Part shown: positions 7,051-17,823 of the stretch, piece after piece
Layout: every line of letters begins with the position of its first letter
How positions within the stretch are numbered: the stretch's first letter is position 1
NCBI GenBank assembly: GCA_017539325.1
Contig: JAFYHD010000064.1
Location: forward strand, 1 to 35,249
Source of the DNA: a bacterium
GTDB taxonomy: Bacteria > Auribacterota > UBA3054
Length of the DNA stretch: 35,249 nucleotides
Direction of reading: 5' to 3'
Translations under genes and position numbers: made by a program
The notes under the pieces: generated by a model
What the model was told of the DNA's origin: nothing
Databases searched by the model: none
The model's input: the letters and a program-made list of their open reading frames with translations, nothing else

Positions 7051-7624
7051 TCTCCAGGTAGAAGTGTTTGTATTTTATGAGGTAATATATGCCGGAAATT
7101 ATCGTCAAAATGGAAACGAACCAGAAAAGGAGATGCGCGCCGAGCCTGAAATAATCCATGAAGGGGCCGGTCAGTTTGAGATCGTAATACAGGATGTAAT
7201 AGATGAGCGTCGTGACTATCGCAATCATCTGCCAGGCCGTTTTGTGCTTGCCGATGGCATGGGCGCCCAGGACCGCTCCCCTGCTCAATCCCGCCATCCT
7301 CAGCCCCGTGACGACGAGGTCCCTGCCAACGATGGCAACGACCATCCAGGGCGCCACCACATGGTTGATGTAATAGAGAGCCGCGAAACAGATGAGGACG
7401 GAGCAGACCAGGATCTTGTCCGCCAGAGGATCCATCAGTTTGCCGAAATCAGTCACAAGCCCGTATTTCCTGGCGATGTGGCCGTCCAGCCAGTCGGTGA
7501 CGGAAGCCAGGGCGAAAAGGCCGAGCGCGATGGACTTGGAATAAGGGAAAATTATGAGAAGGCAGGGCATGATGGCCAAGGGCATGGCGAGCCTTGCCAG
7601 GGTAAGCTTGTTGGGAAGATTCAT
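7043..7624 (-). CDS. pgsA: CDP-diacylglycerol--glycerol-3-phosphate 3-phosphatidyltransferase
   Basis: A 193-residue inner-membrane enzyme that joins CDP-diacylglycerol and glycerol-3-phosphate to phosphatidylglycerophosphate. The CDP-alcohol phosphatidyltransferase signature (DGxxARx8GxxxDxxxD) is complete: DGHIARKYGLVTDFG followed by KLMDPLADK. The start MNLPNKLTLARL is the usual PgsA N-terminus. It overlaps rimO by four bases (ATGA) and pgpA by eight, in the operon ftsK-rodZ-rimO-pgsA-pgpA. Confidence 0.95.
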   Translation of the reverse strand: MNLPNKLTLARLAMPLAIMPCLLIIFPYSKSIALGLFALASVTDWLDGHIARKYGLVTDFGKLMDPLADKILVCSVLICFAALYYINHVVAPWMVVAIVGRDLVVTGLRMAGLSRGAVLGAHAIGKHKTAWQMIAIVTTLIYYILYYDLKLTGPFMDYFRLGAHLLFWFVSILTIISGIYYLIKYKHFYLENV

Positions 7625-8901
7625 ACCAGCCCCTCCAGGACCGCCGTCCCGGTGACGTCGTAGCTGGCGGCGCCGGTGATCTTGACGGGAATGATGGAGC
7701 CGACGGGGATCTTTTTGGCGTTTCTTATGGTGACTTCGTTGTCAACGTCGGGGGCGTCCGCCATCCTTCTGCCGAAGCCGCGGTCCTTTTCCTTTCTGTC
7801 TATGATCACGGGAATAGTCTTGCCGATATAGCTCCTGTTCTTCTTCAGAGAGATCTCTTTCTGGGCGCGCATCAAAATGTCCGCTCTCCCCTCTTTCACT
7901 TCCTGAGGAATGTCATCGCCTAATGGAAAGGCCGGAGTCGCTTCCTCAAGGGAGTAAGCGAAAACGCCCAGATGATGGAAAAGGCCTTTCTTTACGAAAG
8001 CTTCCAGCTCCTCGAAAGCCTCTTTCGTTTCGCCCGGGAAGCCCGTAATGAAAGTCGTCCTCAGCGTCGCGTCCGGGATCTTGTTCAGGATCTTGTCGAG
8101 CAGTTTTTCCGTAAAAGCGTGTGTCGGCCGGCGCATAGCCTTAAGCACGTCCTCATTGACGTGTTGCAGAGGCAGGTCGATGTATTTGCAGATCTTCTCC
8201 TCATTCGCTATGACGTCGATGAGTTCGTCGCTCATGGTGGCGGGATAAAGGTACTGCAGCCTGATCCAGTAGAGGTCGTCGATCTCGCAGAGTTTTTCCA
8301 AAAGTTTCGGAAGCTTCTTGTAAGCGGAAGTGTCCTGGGCGATGACGTTCAGCTCGACGACGCCCTCCGCGGCCATTTCCTCAGCTTCCTCAATGAGCGC
8401 TTCCATCGGCTCCTCCGCCATAGGCCCCCTCAGTCTCGGGATCGAACAGAAAGCGCACTTGTGGTCGCAGCCGTCGGCGATCCTAAGAAAGCCGTAATGC
8501 GGCGGGGTGATCCTGATCCTCGGGCCGTAAGGAATATCGACGGTCTTCTTCGTCTTGAAAAGCTTGCCTACGACTTCGGAAATAGCGGCTTCGCTGGCGA
8601 CGGGAAGCCAGGCGTCGACTTCCATCTGCCTTCCCTTCAGTATCTGGGCGCCGTAGTAATTGACTAAGCAGCCCGTAACGATGAGCTTTTGATCGGCGCG
8701 CTTCTGGCTGACCAATTCGATGATGACGGCCGAAGCCTCGTCCCTGGCTTCCGCGATGAAAGCGCAGGTGTTGACAAGCATGAGGTCGGCTTCTTCCGGG
8801 GTGGCGCAGATCTCGCTGCCTTCCTGAAGAAGCGAGCCGAGCATTCTCTCGGTATCGACCTGGTTTTTCGCGCAGCCGAGGCTCACCACATAGATCTTCA
8901 T
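7621..8901 (-). CDS. rimO: Ribosomal protein S12 methylthiotransferase RimO
   Basis: A 426-residue radical-SAM methylthiotransferase that modifies the conserved aspartate of ribosomal protein S12. The N-terminal UPF0004 domain carries the cluster cysteines C10 (SLGCAKNQVD), C46 (NTCAF) and C78 (TGCLVN). The radical-SAM triad is C145, C149, C152 (CDHKCAFC), followed by SIPRLRGP, which separates RimO from MiaB (where STCIVP-type wording is usual). YIDLPLQHVNEDVLKAMRR and a C-terminal TRAM-like region complete the protein. The length is normal. One base separates it from the rodZ stop and it overlaps pgsA by four bases. RimO next to pgsA is a common bacterial arrangement. Confidence 0.95.
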   Translation of the reverse strand: MKIYVVSLGCAKNQVDTERMLGSLLQEGSEICATPEEADLMLVNTCAFIAEARDEASAVIIELVSQKRADQKLIVTGCLVNYYGAQILKGRQMEVDAWLPVASEAAISEVVGKLFKTKKTVDIPYGPRIRITPPHYGFLRIADGCDHKCAFCSIPRLRGPMAEEPMEALIEEAEEMAAEGVVELNVIAQDTSAYKKLPKLLEKLCEIDDLYWIRLQYLYPATMSDELIDVIANEEKICKYIDLPLQHVNEDVLKAMRRPTHAFTEKLLDKILNKIPDATLRTTFITGFPGETKEAFEELEAFVKKGLFHHLGVFAYSLEEATPAFPLGDDIPQEVKEGRADILMRAQKEISLKKNRSYIGKTIPVIIDRKEKDRGFGRRMADAPDVDNEVTIRNAKKIPVGSIIPVKITGAASYDVTGTAVLEGLV

Positions 8902-8902
8902 G

Positions 8903-9496
8903 TCAGTCGACCTCGGGGAGTTTCTCGGAGAAGTTCAGTTCCTGCTTCACGCTGCGGATGATCTGGAGCTCCCTGCTGACGGCGTCGCCCCTGGCGTCCA
9001 CAGTCTTCTGCTCTTTTATGGCAGCTTCCTTGGCTTTCTTTTCCTGGCGCGCGTGGCCGGTGATCTTGACGAGCGCCACTATGACGCCAAGGATGACCAG
9101 GGCGAAGACGAACCAGTGCCGCGGCATGATGTCGCCTTCCTCGGCTTTCTGCGCCCTCTCCTTGTTCTTCCGCATGATCTTTTCGGAAGCCGGCACGGAG
9201 CTGGAAGGGAAAGCGGAATACTGCTTCGAAACGGACTGGAAGCGCTCGGCGAGCTGTCCGCCGTCCAGTCCCAGGTAATTGCCGTATTTCTTGATGTAGT
9301 TCTTGGTGTAGATGGCGACCGGCATATGCTCGTAGTCGTCCCTTTCCAGAGCTTCAAGGTAAGAAACCTTGATATGGATATTGTCGGAGATCTCGAGAAG
9401 CGTCAGCTTCTTCTCTTCCCTGGCGGCCTTCAGCTGCTCCCCTATTCCGGGAGGCATCACGGTCTGCATTTCTTCATTAACGTTGTGATCACTCAT
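8903..9496 (-). CDS. rodZ: RodZ-like helix-turn-helix membrane protein
   Basis: A 197-residue protein with an N-terminal RodZ-type HTH (about residues 16-85: GIGEQLKAAREEKKLTLLEI, YLEALERDDY, YIKKYGNYLGLD), a charged linker, one membrane helix (about 127-144, WFVFALVILGVIVALVK) and a short charged C-terminal tail. In this family the HTH contacts MreB in the cytoplasm and the protein helps cell-shape control. The usual C-terminal DUF4115 beta domain is missing; the tail is only about 50 residues, so this is a short version. Its start overlaps the ftsK end by eight bases. The HTH domain alone could belong to a regulator, but the single TM helix and the context favour RodZ. Confidence 0.85.
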   Translation of the reverse strand: MSDHNVNEEMQTVMPPGIGEQLKAAREEKKLTLLEISDNIHIKVSYLEALERDDYEHMPVAIYTKNYIKKYGNYLGLDGGQLAERFQSVSKQYSAFPSSSVPASEKIMRKNKERAQKAEEGDIMPRHWFVFALVILGVIVALVKITGHARQEKKAKEAAIKEQKTVDARGDAVSRELQIIRSVKQELNFSEKLPEVD

Positions 9497-11807
9497 CTTC
9501 TTCCACTATCTCTTCTTCATTGTTTTCATCGAACATTTCCGTCTGCTCTCCCTCTTCGTAGCCTATTCCGTCCTCAGGCGGCCAGCTCTCCACAAGGATG
9601 TCTCTCGGCTTGGAACCGTTCCTGGGGCCGACGACTTTCAGCTTCTCCATCGTGTCGATCATGCGGGCGGCCCTCGCGTAACCTACCGACAGTACGCGCT
9701 GCAAGTAGGAGGCGCTGGCGTTGCCTGAAGAGAGGACATACTGGATCGCTTCGTCGAGCTTGGGATCGTAATCGATCTCGCCGTCCATAATGTCGTCCTC
9801 TTTGCCTTCCATGAAGTCGACGTAAGAAGGTTCCCTCTGTTCCCTGACGAAATCGGTCACGCGCTTCACTTCGTCTTCGGAGACGAAGGCGCCCTGGATG
9901 CGCAGAGTTCTGTTGTAGGTCTGGGATCTCACCAGCATGTCGCCCATGCCGAGAAGCTTCTCGCTGCCCATCTCGTCAAGGATCACGCGGGAGTCGATGC
10001 CAGAGGTCGTCTTGAAGGCGATGCGGGCGGGAATGTTGGCCTTTATCGTACCGGTGATGACGTTGGTCGAAGGACGCTGCGTAGCAAGTACCATATGTAT
10101 GCCGGCGGCTCTGGCCAGCTGGGCCAGGCGCTGGATCTTCTTTTCGATGTTGTCGCCCTGCGTCAGCATAAGGTCGGCCAATTCGTCGACCACCAGCACG
10201 ATGTAAGGCAAGAAATTGGGAACGTCGTATTCCTGGTTGCCGTGCTGGATCTTCAAAGGCTTGGGATCCTGGGCGCGCTGCTGGTTGAAAGACCCGATCT
10301 CCCTGACGCCGGCCCTGGCGAAGAACTTGTAGCGACGCTCCATTTCCACGATCAGCCAATCGAGCGCGTCCGGGACTTTCTCCAGATCCGTCAGGATCGG
10401 AACCAACAGATGGGGAATGTCGCTGTAGAGCGTCATCTCCACCGTCTTGGGATCGACCAGGATGAGCTTCAGCTCGTCCGGGCGGAAGCGGAAGAGAAGG
10501 CTCATAAGGATCGTGTTAATGCAAACGGATTTGCCGGAACCGGTGGCGCCGGCCACCAGAAGGTGCGGAGTCTTGGCCAGGTCTTCCAGGAAAGTCTCGC
10601 CGTCCAGCATCTGTCCCAGAGCCATCATGAGCTTCATCTTCTTGCTCTTTTCCTTGTACTCCGGAGTGGTGCAGAGCTGCGAGAAGAATACGTTGCGCCT
10701 CGTGGCGTTCGGTATCTCAACGCCGACCGCGTCGCGTCCGGGAATAGGAGCGACGATACGGATGGACGTGGCCTTCATCGACATGGCGATCTCGTTTTCC
10801 AAGGCCGTGATGCGGTTCACCTTCACGCCAGGGCAGGGGTGCACTTCATAGCAGGTGATGGTGGGGCCGCAGATTACTTTCCCGATATCGGCTTCCACGC
10901 CGTACTGTTTGAAAACATCGGCCAGTATCTTCGCCTTCGCCTTGGCCTCGCCTTCCAGTTCGCGCATGTCCGTGGCGTCCGGCATGTCCAAAAGCTCGAC
11001 GTCGGGCAGCTCATAGGGCGGCAGATCGCTCTCGTCCTCCGTCCTGATCACCGGCACAGGCTTATCCTCTGGTTCAGGCGGAGGAACTGGCCTTTTCGGA
11101 ACAGGCTTCGGCGTGATCTTCGGCTGAGGTATGGAAACTTCCACGTCCTCGGGTTTCGTTCTTTTGGGCGGCTCCTCCTCTTCCTCTTCGTCAAGCTCCT
11201 CCTGAAGTTTCTTGGCTGTGATCGCGCGGAAAAGCGCGACTATCCAGGAACAGATCTTGCAGACGCAGAACCACAGGAATTTCAGAATGGAGGCGAGGTT
11301 CTTGTCGAAGAGCAGCGTCAGGGCGCCTATTAGGATCGCCGTGAAAATGATGGACGTCCCCGCTTCCCCGAAGAAAGTCGTCGTGAAACCGCCGATGGCT
11401 TTGCCGATAAGGCCGCCGCCAGACGGAATATCGAGACGTTTCACGCTTTCCGGGCGGATCATATACAAAAGCACGCTCGCGGAGACAAGGCTTAAGACGA
11501 ACATCACCGCCCTTAAAACTATTATCTTAAGCGGCAGCCATTCCTTGGAACGGAAGACGACGATCGCCAGCGCCACGCAGGAAAGGATCAAAAAATAGAA
11601 GCCGTAACCGAAAGCCTGGTAAAAGAAAAACGAGACCCAGGCCCCGATGAGCCCCACGGCGTTGCTTTCCGCGTTGGTCTCGAGCCCGTGGTACGTTCCC
11701 AAGGAAACGGTCAGCAGGATCGCTATGACGAAAAGCGAAAAAGCGCAGAACTCCCGCGTCCTGTCGGAAACGAAATTTTCCAGTTTTTCTTTTGTCTCAT
11801 TACGCAT
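9489..11807 (-). CDS. ftsK: DNA translocase FtsK/SpoIIIE
   Basis: A 772-residue protein with four or five N-terminal membrane helices (about residues 21-195), an acidic, proline-rich linker (about 200-280, shorter than in E. coli), a RecA-like motor with Walker A GATGSGKS (420-427) and Walker B LVVDELADL (538-546), and a gamma winged-helix domain (about 681-740) that in relatives reads KOPS sites. It pumps chromosome ends through the division septum. I chose the ATG at 11807: the longer frame beginning with GTG at 11876 would translate through a terminator hairpin. No Shine-Dalgarno is visible, and an extended -10 element ends only seven bases upstream, so the mRNA may be leaderless. It is the first gene of a five-gene operon. 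Confidence 0.94.
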   Translation of the reverse strand: MRNETKEKLENFVSDRTREFCAFSLFVIAILLTVSLGTYHGLETNAESNAVGLIGAWVSFFFYQAFGYGFYFLILSCVALAIVVFRSKEWLPLKIIVLRAVMFVLSLVSASVLLYMIRPESVKRLDIPSGGGLIGKAIGGFTTTFFGEAGTSIIFTAILIGALTLLFDKNLASILKFLWFCVCKICSWIVALFRAITAKKLQEELDEEEEEEPPKRTKPEDVEVSIPQPKITPKPVPKRPVPPPEPEDKPVPVIRTEDESDLPPYELPDVELLDMPDATDMRELEGEAKAKAKILADVFKQYGVEADIGKVICGPTITCYEVHPCPGVKVNRITALENEIAMSMKATSIRIVAPIPGRDAVGVEIPNATRRNVFFSQLCTTPEYKEKSKKMKLMMALGQMLDGETFLEDLAKTPHLLVAGATGSGKSVCINTILMSLLFRFRPDELKLILVDPKTVEMTLYSDIPHLLVPILTDLEKVPDALDWLIVEMERRYKFFARAGVREIGSFNQQRAQDPKPLKIQHGNQEYDVPNFLPYIVLVVDELADLMLTQGDNIEKKIQRLAQLARAAGIHMVLATQRPSTNVITGTIKANIPARIAFKTTSGIDSRVILDEMGSEKLLGMGDMLVRSQTYNRTLRIQGAFVSEDEVKRVTDFVREQREPSYVDFMEGKEDDIMDGEIDYDPKLDEAIQYVLSSGNASASYLQRVLSVGYARAARMIDTMEKLKVVGPRNGSKPRDILVESWPPEDGIGYEEGEQTEMFDENNEEEIVEEDE

Positions 11808-11814
11808 ATATGAT

Positions 11815-11823
11815 ATTTTAGCA
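11815..11823 (-). promoter_or_regulatory. Extended -10 element of ftsK
   Basis: On the minus strand TGC-TAAAAT, within TTTTTTTGCTAAAAT, ends seven bases before the ftsK ATG. The -35 region would fall in the terminator stem and is weak (TTTTTA). If used, transcription would begin at or next to the A of the start codon. Confidence 0.55.
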
Positions 11824-11838
11824 AAAAAACCAACATAT

Positions 11839-11871
11839 AAAAAAGGAGCGGCGAAAAGCCGCTCCTTTTTT
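11839..11871 (-). terminator. Rho-independent terminator after the small lipoprotein gene
   Basis: Stem GGAGCGGC/GCCGCTCC extended by A-T pairs, with a five-base loop and T-runs on both strands. It begins immediately after the lipoprotein stop and separates that operon from ftsK. It could also work on the plus strand, but no plus-strand gene approaches it. Confidence 0.92.
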
Positions 11872-11872
11872 T

Positions 11873-12037
11873 TCACCAGTTGAAGGTGGGATTGAGATCC
11901 AGTTCCTTCTCCTCGCGCCTGGGTTGGTTCCAGGGGATCGCGCTGTCATCTTCCGCGTTGCGGGGATCAAGCGCTTCGCATCCTGCGATGGCAAAGGCTG
12001 TGGCCGCTAACAAGAGGACGAGGAGGAATCTTGGCAT
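11873..12037 (-). CDS. Small lipoprotein, 54 residues
   Basis: An unlisted short gene. Starting at the ATG on 12037-12035 it encodes MPRFLLVLLLAATAFAIAGC, a textbook lipoprotein signal with lipobox AIAG|C at residues 17-20. The mature part is only 34 residues: acidic, with PRNAEDDSAIPWNQPRREE and ending in TFNW. Its ATG shares one base with the stop of the upstream coiled-coil gene (TAATG), and its stop touches the terminator stem, so it is the last gene of a two-gene unit. The mature peptide would be membrane-anchored at the cell envelope. No function is recognised. The reading frame, lipobox, junction and terminator together make it a real gene. Confidence 0.85.
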   Translation of the reverse strand: MPRFLLVLLLAATAFAIAGCEALDPRNAEDDSAIPWNQPRREEKELDLNPTFNW

Positions 12038-12858
12038 TACTCGTTCTTGATGCCGACTTCGTTGTTGACCTTGTCGCCCTTCTGGGGGAGCTGGCCGGCG
12101 ACGAGATCCTTGCTTTCGGCGCCGCAGAGGTTCTCCTGGTCGTCATAGATGCGGACGACTTTCAGGGTGCCGATGTAGGTGGTGCCGCGGGTCACTTTCA
12201 GTTCCTGACCGACCGGGAGGCCGGCGCCTTTGCCGACGGAGAGAATGTAGGAGGCGGGATAGTCGGGACCAGCGGGGTTGACTTCCAGGATCTCACCGGC
12301 GAAGACCGGGGCTTCCTCGAGGGAGAGGCCGTGCTCAAGCAGGTTCATCTTGAAGCTGTTGGCCTGCTTTTCAGCGGCTTCCTGGGCTTCCTTGGCGGCC
12401 GTCACGTCTTTCTTCAAGCCGTCGATCGTTTTCTCGTTGGCTTCGATCGTGGCCTTCAGGGATTCAGCGGCGTCCTGGGCTTCCTTCAGCTCGTTCTCCT
12501 TCTGCTCGACCTGGGATTTCAGGTCGCTGATGGTCGTCTGCAGGGCGTTGAGGGCGTCTTCGCCGCCTTCTTCGGAACCGAGGTTGGCGGTCAGTTCTTC
12601 ATACTTGGCCTTCAAAGCGTCAAGCTGGGTCTCAACTTCTTTCTTGGCGGTCTCTAAAGCCGTCAGTTTAGCCTGAATGTCAGCGGTCTCCTGTTCGGCG
12701 GCTTCCTTGGCAGCCTTGGCTTCGGTAACTTCCTGCTGGCACTTGGTCAGCTTAGCCTGGGTGTTCTTCAGTTCGTCCTGAGTCTGGAACCACTTATAGC
12801 CGAATCCGGCCGCGGCCAAAATCGCGATGATCGCCACTAAAGTTGCTACTACTTTCAT
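12037..12858 (-). CDS. Membrane-anchored coiled-coil protein with C-terminal beta domain
   Basis: A 273-residue protein: an N-terminal membrane helix or uncleaved signal (about residues 4-23, VATLVAIIAILAAAGFGYKW), a long Ala/Glu/Lys-rich coiled coil (about 25-190) and a C-terminal domain of about 80 residues with FAGEILEVNPAG, SVGKGAGLPVGQELKVTRG and YIGTLKVVRIYDDQE. That last pattern resembles small beta domains with a 'G..L.V.RG..yiG.l.V' repeat that I have seen in envelope proteins of Planctomycetes and Verrucomicrobia; the match is from memory. Function is unknown, probably a structural periplasmic spacer. Its promoter (12921-12949) is consensus and GGAG precedes the ATG, so strong expression is expected. 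It is co-transcribed with a small lipoprotein. Confidence 0.85.
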   Translation of the reverse strand: MKVVATLVAIIAILAAAGFGYKWFQTQDELKNTQAKLTKCQQEVTEAKAAKEAAEQETADIQAKLTALETAKKEVETQLDALKAKYEELTANLGSEEGGEDALNALQTTISDLKSQVEQKENELKEAQDAAESLKATIEANEKTIDGLKKDVTAAKEAQEAAEKQANSFKMNLLEHGLSLEEAPVFAGEILEVNPAGPDYPASYILSVGKGAGLPVGQELKVTRGTTYIGTLKVVRIYDDQENLCGAESKDLVAGQLPQKGDKVNNEVGIKNE

Positions 12859-12920
12859 TTCTTGCTCCGATGGTTATGGATATTTATTATTTTTGATTTC
12901 AGTTTTGGATTATCGTATAG

Positions 12921-12949
12921 ATTATACTAGACGCCCCTTTTCAAGTCAA
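12921..12949 (-). promoter_or_regulatory. Consensus sigma-70-type promoter of the coiled-coil/lipoprotein operon
   Basis: On the minus strand TTGACT (12949-12944), a 17-base spacer and TATAAT (12926-12921), about 60 bases before the ATG at 12858. The five-of-six -35 and perfect -10 make this one of the two strongest promoters in the window. Confidence 0.88.
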
Positions 12950-12960
12950 GAAGCCTGTTT

Positions 12961-15255
<2,295 letters not shown>

Positions 15256-15267
15256 ATATTTTTCCTT

Positions 15268-15975
15268 TTACTTCGCGATGTTCTTTAAGAGACTGACAAT
15301 GATCTTCTGGCCGTCGGAGCTTCCGAGCCCGGGTTCGGCGGCGCGCTCCGGGTGCGGCATCATGCCGAGGATCGTGCGCTCTTTGTTGAAAATGCCGGCA
15401 ATGTTGTTGCGGGAGCCGTTGGGGTTCACTTCCGGCGTCACGAGCCCGTCGCCCGTGCAGTAGCGGAAAGCCACCAGCTCCTCGTCCTCGAGCTTTTTCA
15501 GCGTCTCGTCGTCGGCGTAATAGTTGCCTTCGCCGTGGGCGATCGGGATATTGAGGACTTCCTTGCTCTTGCAGAGGCTGGTGAAGATCGTGTCGTTGCG
15601 CTCGGTCCTCAGAAAGACGTGCTCGCAGATGAAGTTCAGGTCGCGGTTCATGTACAGGGCGCCGGGCAAGAGTCCCGACTCGCAGAGGATCTGGAAGCCG
15701 TTGCAGATGCCGATGACGGGGCGGCCTTTCTTGGCGTGGGCCGATACTTCCTCCATGATGGGAGAGAAACGGGCGATGGCGCCGCAGCGCAGATAATCGC
15801 CGTAGGAGAAGCCGCCCGGCAATACGTAGGCGTCGAAAGTTCCGGGGTTGCTCTCCTTGTGCCAGACGTAGCCGACTTCCGCGGAAAGTCCGTTCTCTTT
15901 GGCGAGGCGGGAGAAGGAAGTCAGGCAGTCATAGTCGCAGTTGGAGCCCGGGAAAACTACAATTCCGATTTTCAT
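15268..15975 (-). CDS. purQ: Phosphoribosylformylglycinamidine synthase glutaminase subunit PurQ
   Basis: A 235-residue class I glutamine amidotransferase that supplies ammonia to PurL. The catalytic triad is visible: C91 in GICNGFQ, and H208 and E210 in MMPHPERA. The N-terminus [14 protein letters not shown] and [15 protein letters not shown] are typical of PurQ. It lies five bases after purS and 12 before purL. Confidence 0.96.
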   Translation of the reverse strand: MKIGIVVFPGSNCDYDCLTSFSRLAKENGLSAEVGYVWHKESNPGTFDAYVLPGGFSYGDYLRCGAIARFSPIMEEVSAHAKKGRPVIGICNGFQILCESGLLPGALYMNRDLNFICEHVFLRTERNDTIFTSLCKSKEVLNIPIAHGEGNYYADDETLKKLEDEELVAFRYCTGDGLVTPEVNPNGSRNNIAGIFNKERTILGMMPHPERAAEPGLGSSDGQKIIVSLLKNIAK

Positions 15976-15980
15976 AAGGC

Positions 15981-16223
15981 TTATTTCTCCAGTTCGTAGC
16001 GGAACTGCTCAATATTCGGATTCACAAAGAGCTTCTTGCTCATCTCTTCTATCTGGGCGGCGGCCTTGGCCTCGTCGTCGCAGTTCAGTTCCACTTCAAG
16101 GAAGCGCCCGATGCGCACGGAGTCGACGTTCTTGTAATTCATCTGTTCCAGCGCTCTCTGCACCGTTTTTCCCTGCGGGTCGAGAACGCTCTGCTTAAGC
16201 GTTACGTAGATCTTGGCTTTCAT
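15981..16223 (-). CDS. purS: Phosphoribosylformylglycinamidine synthase subunit PurS
   Basis: An 80-residue protein that bridges PurQ and PurL in the FGAM synthase complex. The sequence has the PurS pattern: [19 protein letters not shown] followed by [20 protein letters not shown] and a C-terminal [11 protein letters not shown]. Position, length and operon (purS-purQ-purL) agree. It has no clear Shine-Dalgarno; an extended -10 element lies 31-39 bases upstream. Confidence 0.94.
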   Translation of the reverse strand: MKAKIYVTLKQSVLDPQGKTVQRALEQMNYKNVDSVRIGRFLEVELNCDDEAKAAAQIEEMSKKLFVNPNIEQFRYELEK

Positions 16224-16253
16224 GGTTGTATTGTTTTGATGGTTAATGACTAA

Positions 16254-16262
16254 ATGATAGCA
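16254..16262 (-). promoter_or_regulatory. Extended -10 element of purSQL
   Basis: On the minus strand TGC-TATCAT within TTTTTGCTATCAT, about 30 bases before the purS ATG. The -35 position falls in the end of the TPR gene and is poor. The same TGCTAnnAT form recurs upstream of other genes here. Confidence 0.5.
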
Positions 16263-16272
16263 AAAATGACCC

Positions 16273-17817
16273 CTACTGGGAGAGCCGCAGCCCCTCCTGG
16301 GCTTTCAGGTGCGTTGGGTCGGATCTCAGGGCCGCTTCGAAGCTGGCCTTCGCTTCGGACTTGTTGCCCTCACTGAGAAGGACGTAGCCAAGGACCGTCA
16401 GCGACGAAGCGTCGTTGGGCGAAAGAGAGAGTTCCTTTATGGCCTGCGTTTTCGCTTCCTTCATGTTGCCCGCGGAATAGTACATGACCGCCTTGGCGGC
16501 CGCAATGCCCTTTTGGCCCGGACGGAAGGAGGCGAGTTTGTCGAACGCCTTGAGGGCGTCCTGCAGAAGCTCCTTGTCAAGCGGGTTCTTCATGAACATG
16601 GCGTACCTGACCTGGGCTATGCTCTCAGCGATCTCGGAATCGTAAATGTCGTTTATGGTCAGCTTTTCCAAATTCTCAAGCGCGGCGTCGAGAAGGTCGC
16701 AGCGCAAGGCCAGCCTGGCGGCGAAAAGCCTCGCCTCGCGGTAATCGTTGTCGGAGGTCGGGCTCTTGCTGAAACGGGCCAGCTTCGCGGCGTCCTGGCT
16801 CGAAGCGTAGGCTTCGCCGAAATTGCCGAGCGTAACGTAGCGCTTGGCCATCATCATGCAGATCCGGCTGGCGGCGCTGCCGCTCGTCATCTCGAGACAG
16901 TCCTTCAGGTATTCCAGGGCCTCTTTGGAGCCCTCCTCCGTTTCCGGCGAATAGTAGGACAAAAGATAGCGGAGGTCGAAATCCTTGGGGAAGCGCGTAA
17001 GGGCTTTTTTCCAGACTCTCAGGGCGCCGTTGGTGTCCCCTCTTCTCAGCCTCAGGTCTCCCCAGGCCTGCCAATAGGTGTAGCAAAGCGGCAGTTCCGT
17101 CAGAAGCGAGGAATAGCAGACGTCCAGGGTAGCCGCGTCAACGCCCTCGCTCCCCTTCAGGCAACTTGTGATGTACTGCACCTGAAGCTGGAGGTTGGTG
17201 TCGGAAGCGAGGAAGGAGAGAGCGCGGCAGGCCGATTCGGGATACCCGTGGGCCTCGCCCAATTCGCTCATAAGGGCGGACAAGCGCTTCGACGTTTGGC
17301 CGTAATACGGGTCTATCGCTTCGGACTCGTTGTGCTCGAGCTTCACGACCTCTCCCTGGCGCAGGACTCTTCCGTAAGCCGAGAAGCAATTGTAGAAATT
17401 CGTCTGGATGATGATCGGCGAGGAAGTCTTCAGAGCCTCTTTCAGATAGAGCAGGCGGTAGTTGTAGTCGCTCCTCAAGGTCTCATAGGCCTCGAGCTGG
17501 GCCGGGGCCTCCAGCTCCTCCAACTTGTAGCGCCAAGAGCTCAGAAGCTTGTTCAGCTTAGACAGCTTTTCCCGCTCGGAGACCGTCTTTTCCTTCTGCT
17601 TGGCCAGGGAAGCCGCCAGGGGCGTAAGGCTTGAAAGCGCTCCGGTATATCCCCTCACCGCCTCAACGTAGATCTTCGCCTCCTCGTTGACCTGCGCGTA
17701 TTCCAAACACTGGCGGACGTTGGAGTAAACGTTTTCCGAAAGCTCGGGAGGGATATCCGTCTTCGCCATGAGGGCGGACGCGGAAAAAAGCAAAGCTAAA
17801 AGAAAATAATTACGCAT
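16273..17817 (-). CDS. Exported tetratricopeptide-repeat protein
   Basis: A 514-residue protein with a signal peptide (MRNYFLLALLFSASALMAK, likely cleaved after residue 18) and repeated helical pairs. TPR units are clearest in the C-terminal part: ALRVWKKALTRFPKDFDLRY, AKTQAIKELSLSPNDASSLT and AKASFEAALRSDPTHLKAQE. The N-terminal half (about 20-210) is helical and less repetitive. Such proteins are periplasmic scaffolds; no enzymatic motif is seen and no specific partner can be named. It has its own start: TAAAAT with a preceding TGC ends six bases before the ATG, with no Shine-Dalgarno, so a leaderless mRNA is possible. The first codons ATGCGTAAT are identical to those of ftsK, the other suspected leaderless gene. 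Confidence 0.85.
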   Translation of the reverse strand: MRNYFLLALLFSASALMAKTDIPPELSENVYSNVRQCLEYAQVNEEAKIYVEAVRGYTGALSSLTPLAASLAKQKEKTVSEREKLSKLNKLLSSWRYKLEELEAPAQLEAYETLRSDYNYRLLYLKEALKTSSPIIIQTNFYNCFSAYGRVLRQGEVVKLEHNESEAIDPYYGQTSKRLSALMSELGEAHGYPESACRALSFLASDTNLQLQVQYITSCLKGSEGVDAATLDVCYSSLLTELPLCYTYWQAWGDLRLRRGDTNGALRVWKKALTRFPKDFDLRYLLSYYSPETEEGSKEALEYLKDCLEMTSGSAASRICMMMAKRYVTLGNFGEAYASSQDAAKLARFSKSPTSDNDYREARLFAARLALRCDLLDAALENLEKLTINDIYDSEIAESIAQVRYAMFMKNPLDKELLQDALKAFDKLASFRPGQKGIAAAKAVMYYSAGNMKEAKTQAIKELSLSPNDASSLTVLGYVLLSEGNKSEAKASFEAALRSDPTHLKAQEGLRLSQ

Positions 17818-17823
17818 GAGATT

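Noticed and set aside
10095-11333. 412-codon open frame on the plus strand
   Set aside because: It is antisense to ftsK, whose motor motifs are intact; no ribosome-binding site or family resemblance.
4633-11871. Shared repeat between the terminators at 4633 and 11839 (both contain GCCGCTC/GAGCGGC)
   Set aside because: The shared seven-base core in two G+C-rich terminator stems is short and may be chance; surrounding sequences do not match.
11808-11876. Longer FtsK starting from GTG at 11876
   Set aside because: The added residues would come from a Rho-independent terminator. The ATG at 11807 gives the normal N-terminus.
16309-17634. 441-codon open frame on the plus strand
   Set aside because: It is antisense to the TPR gene and looks like a mirrored frame, with no recognisable domain.
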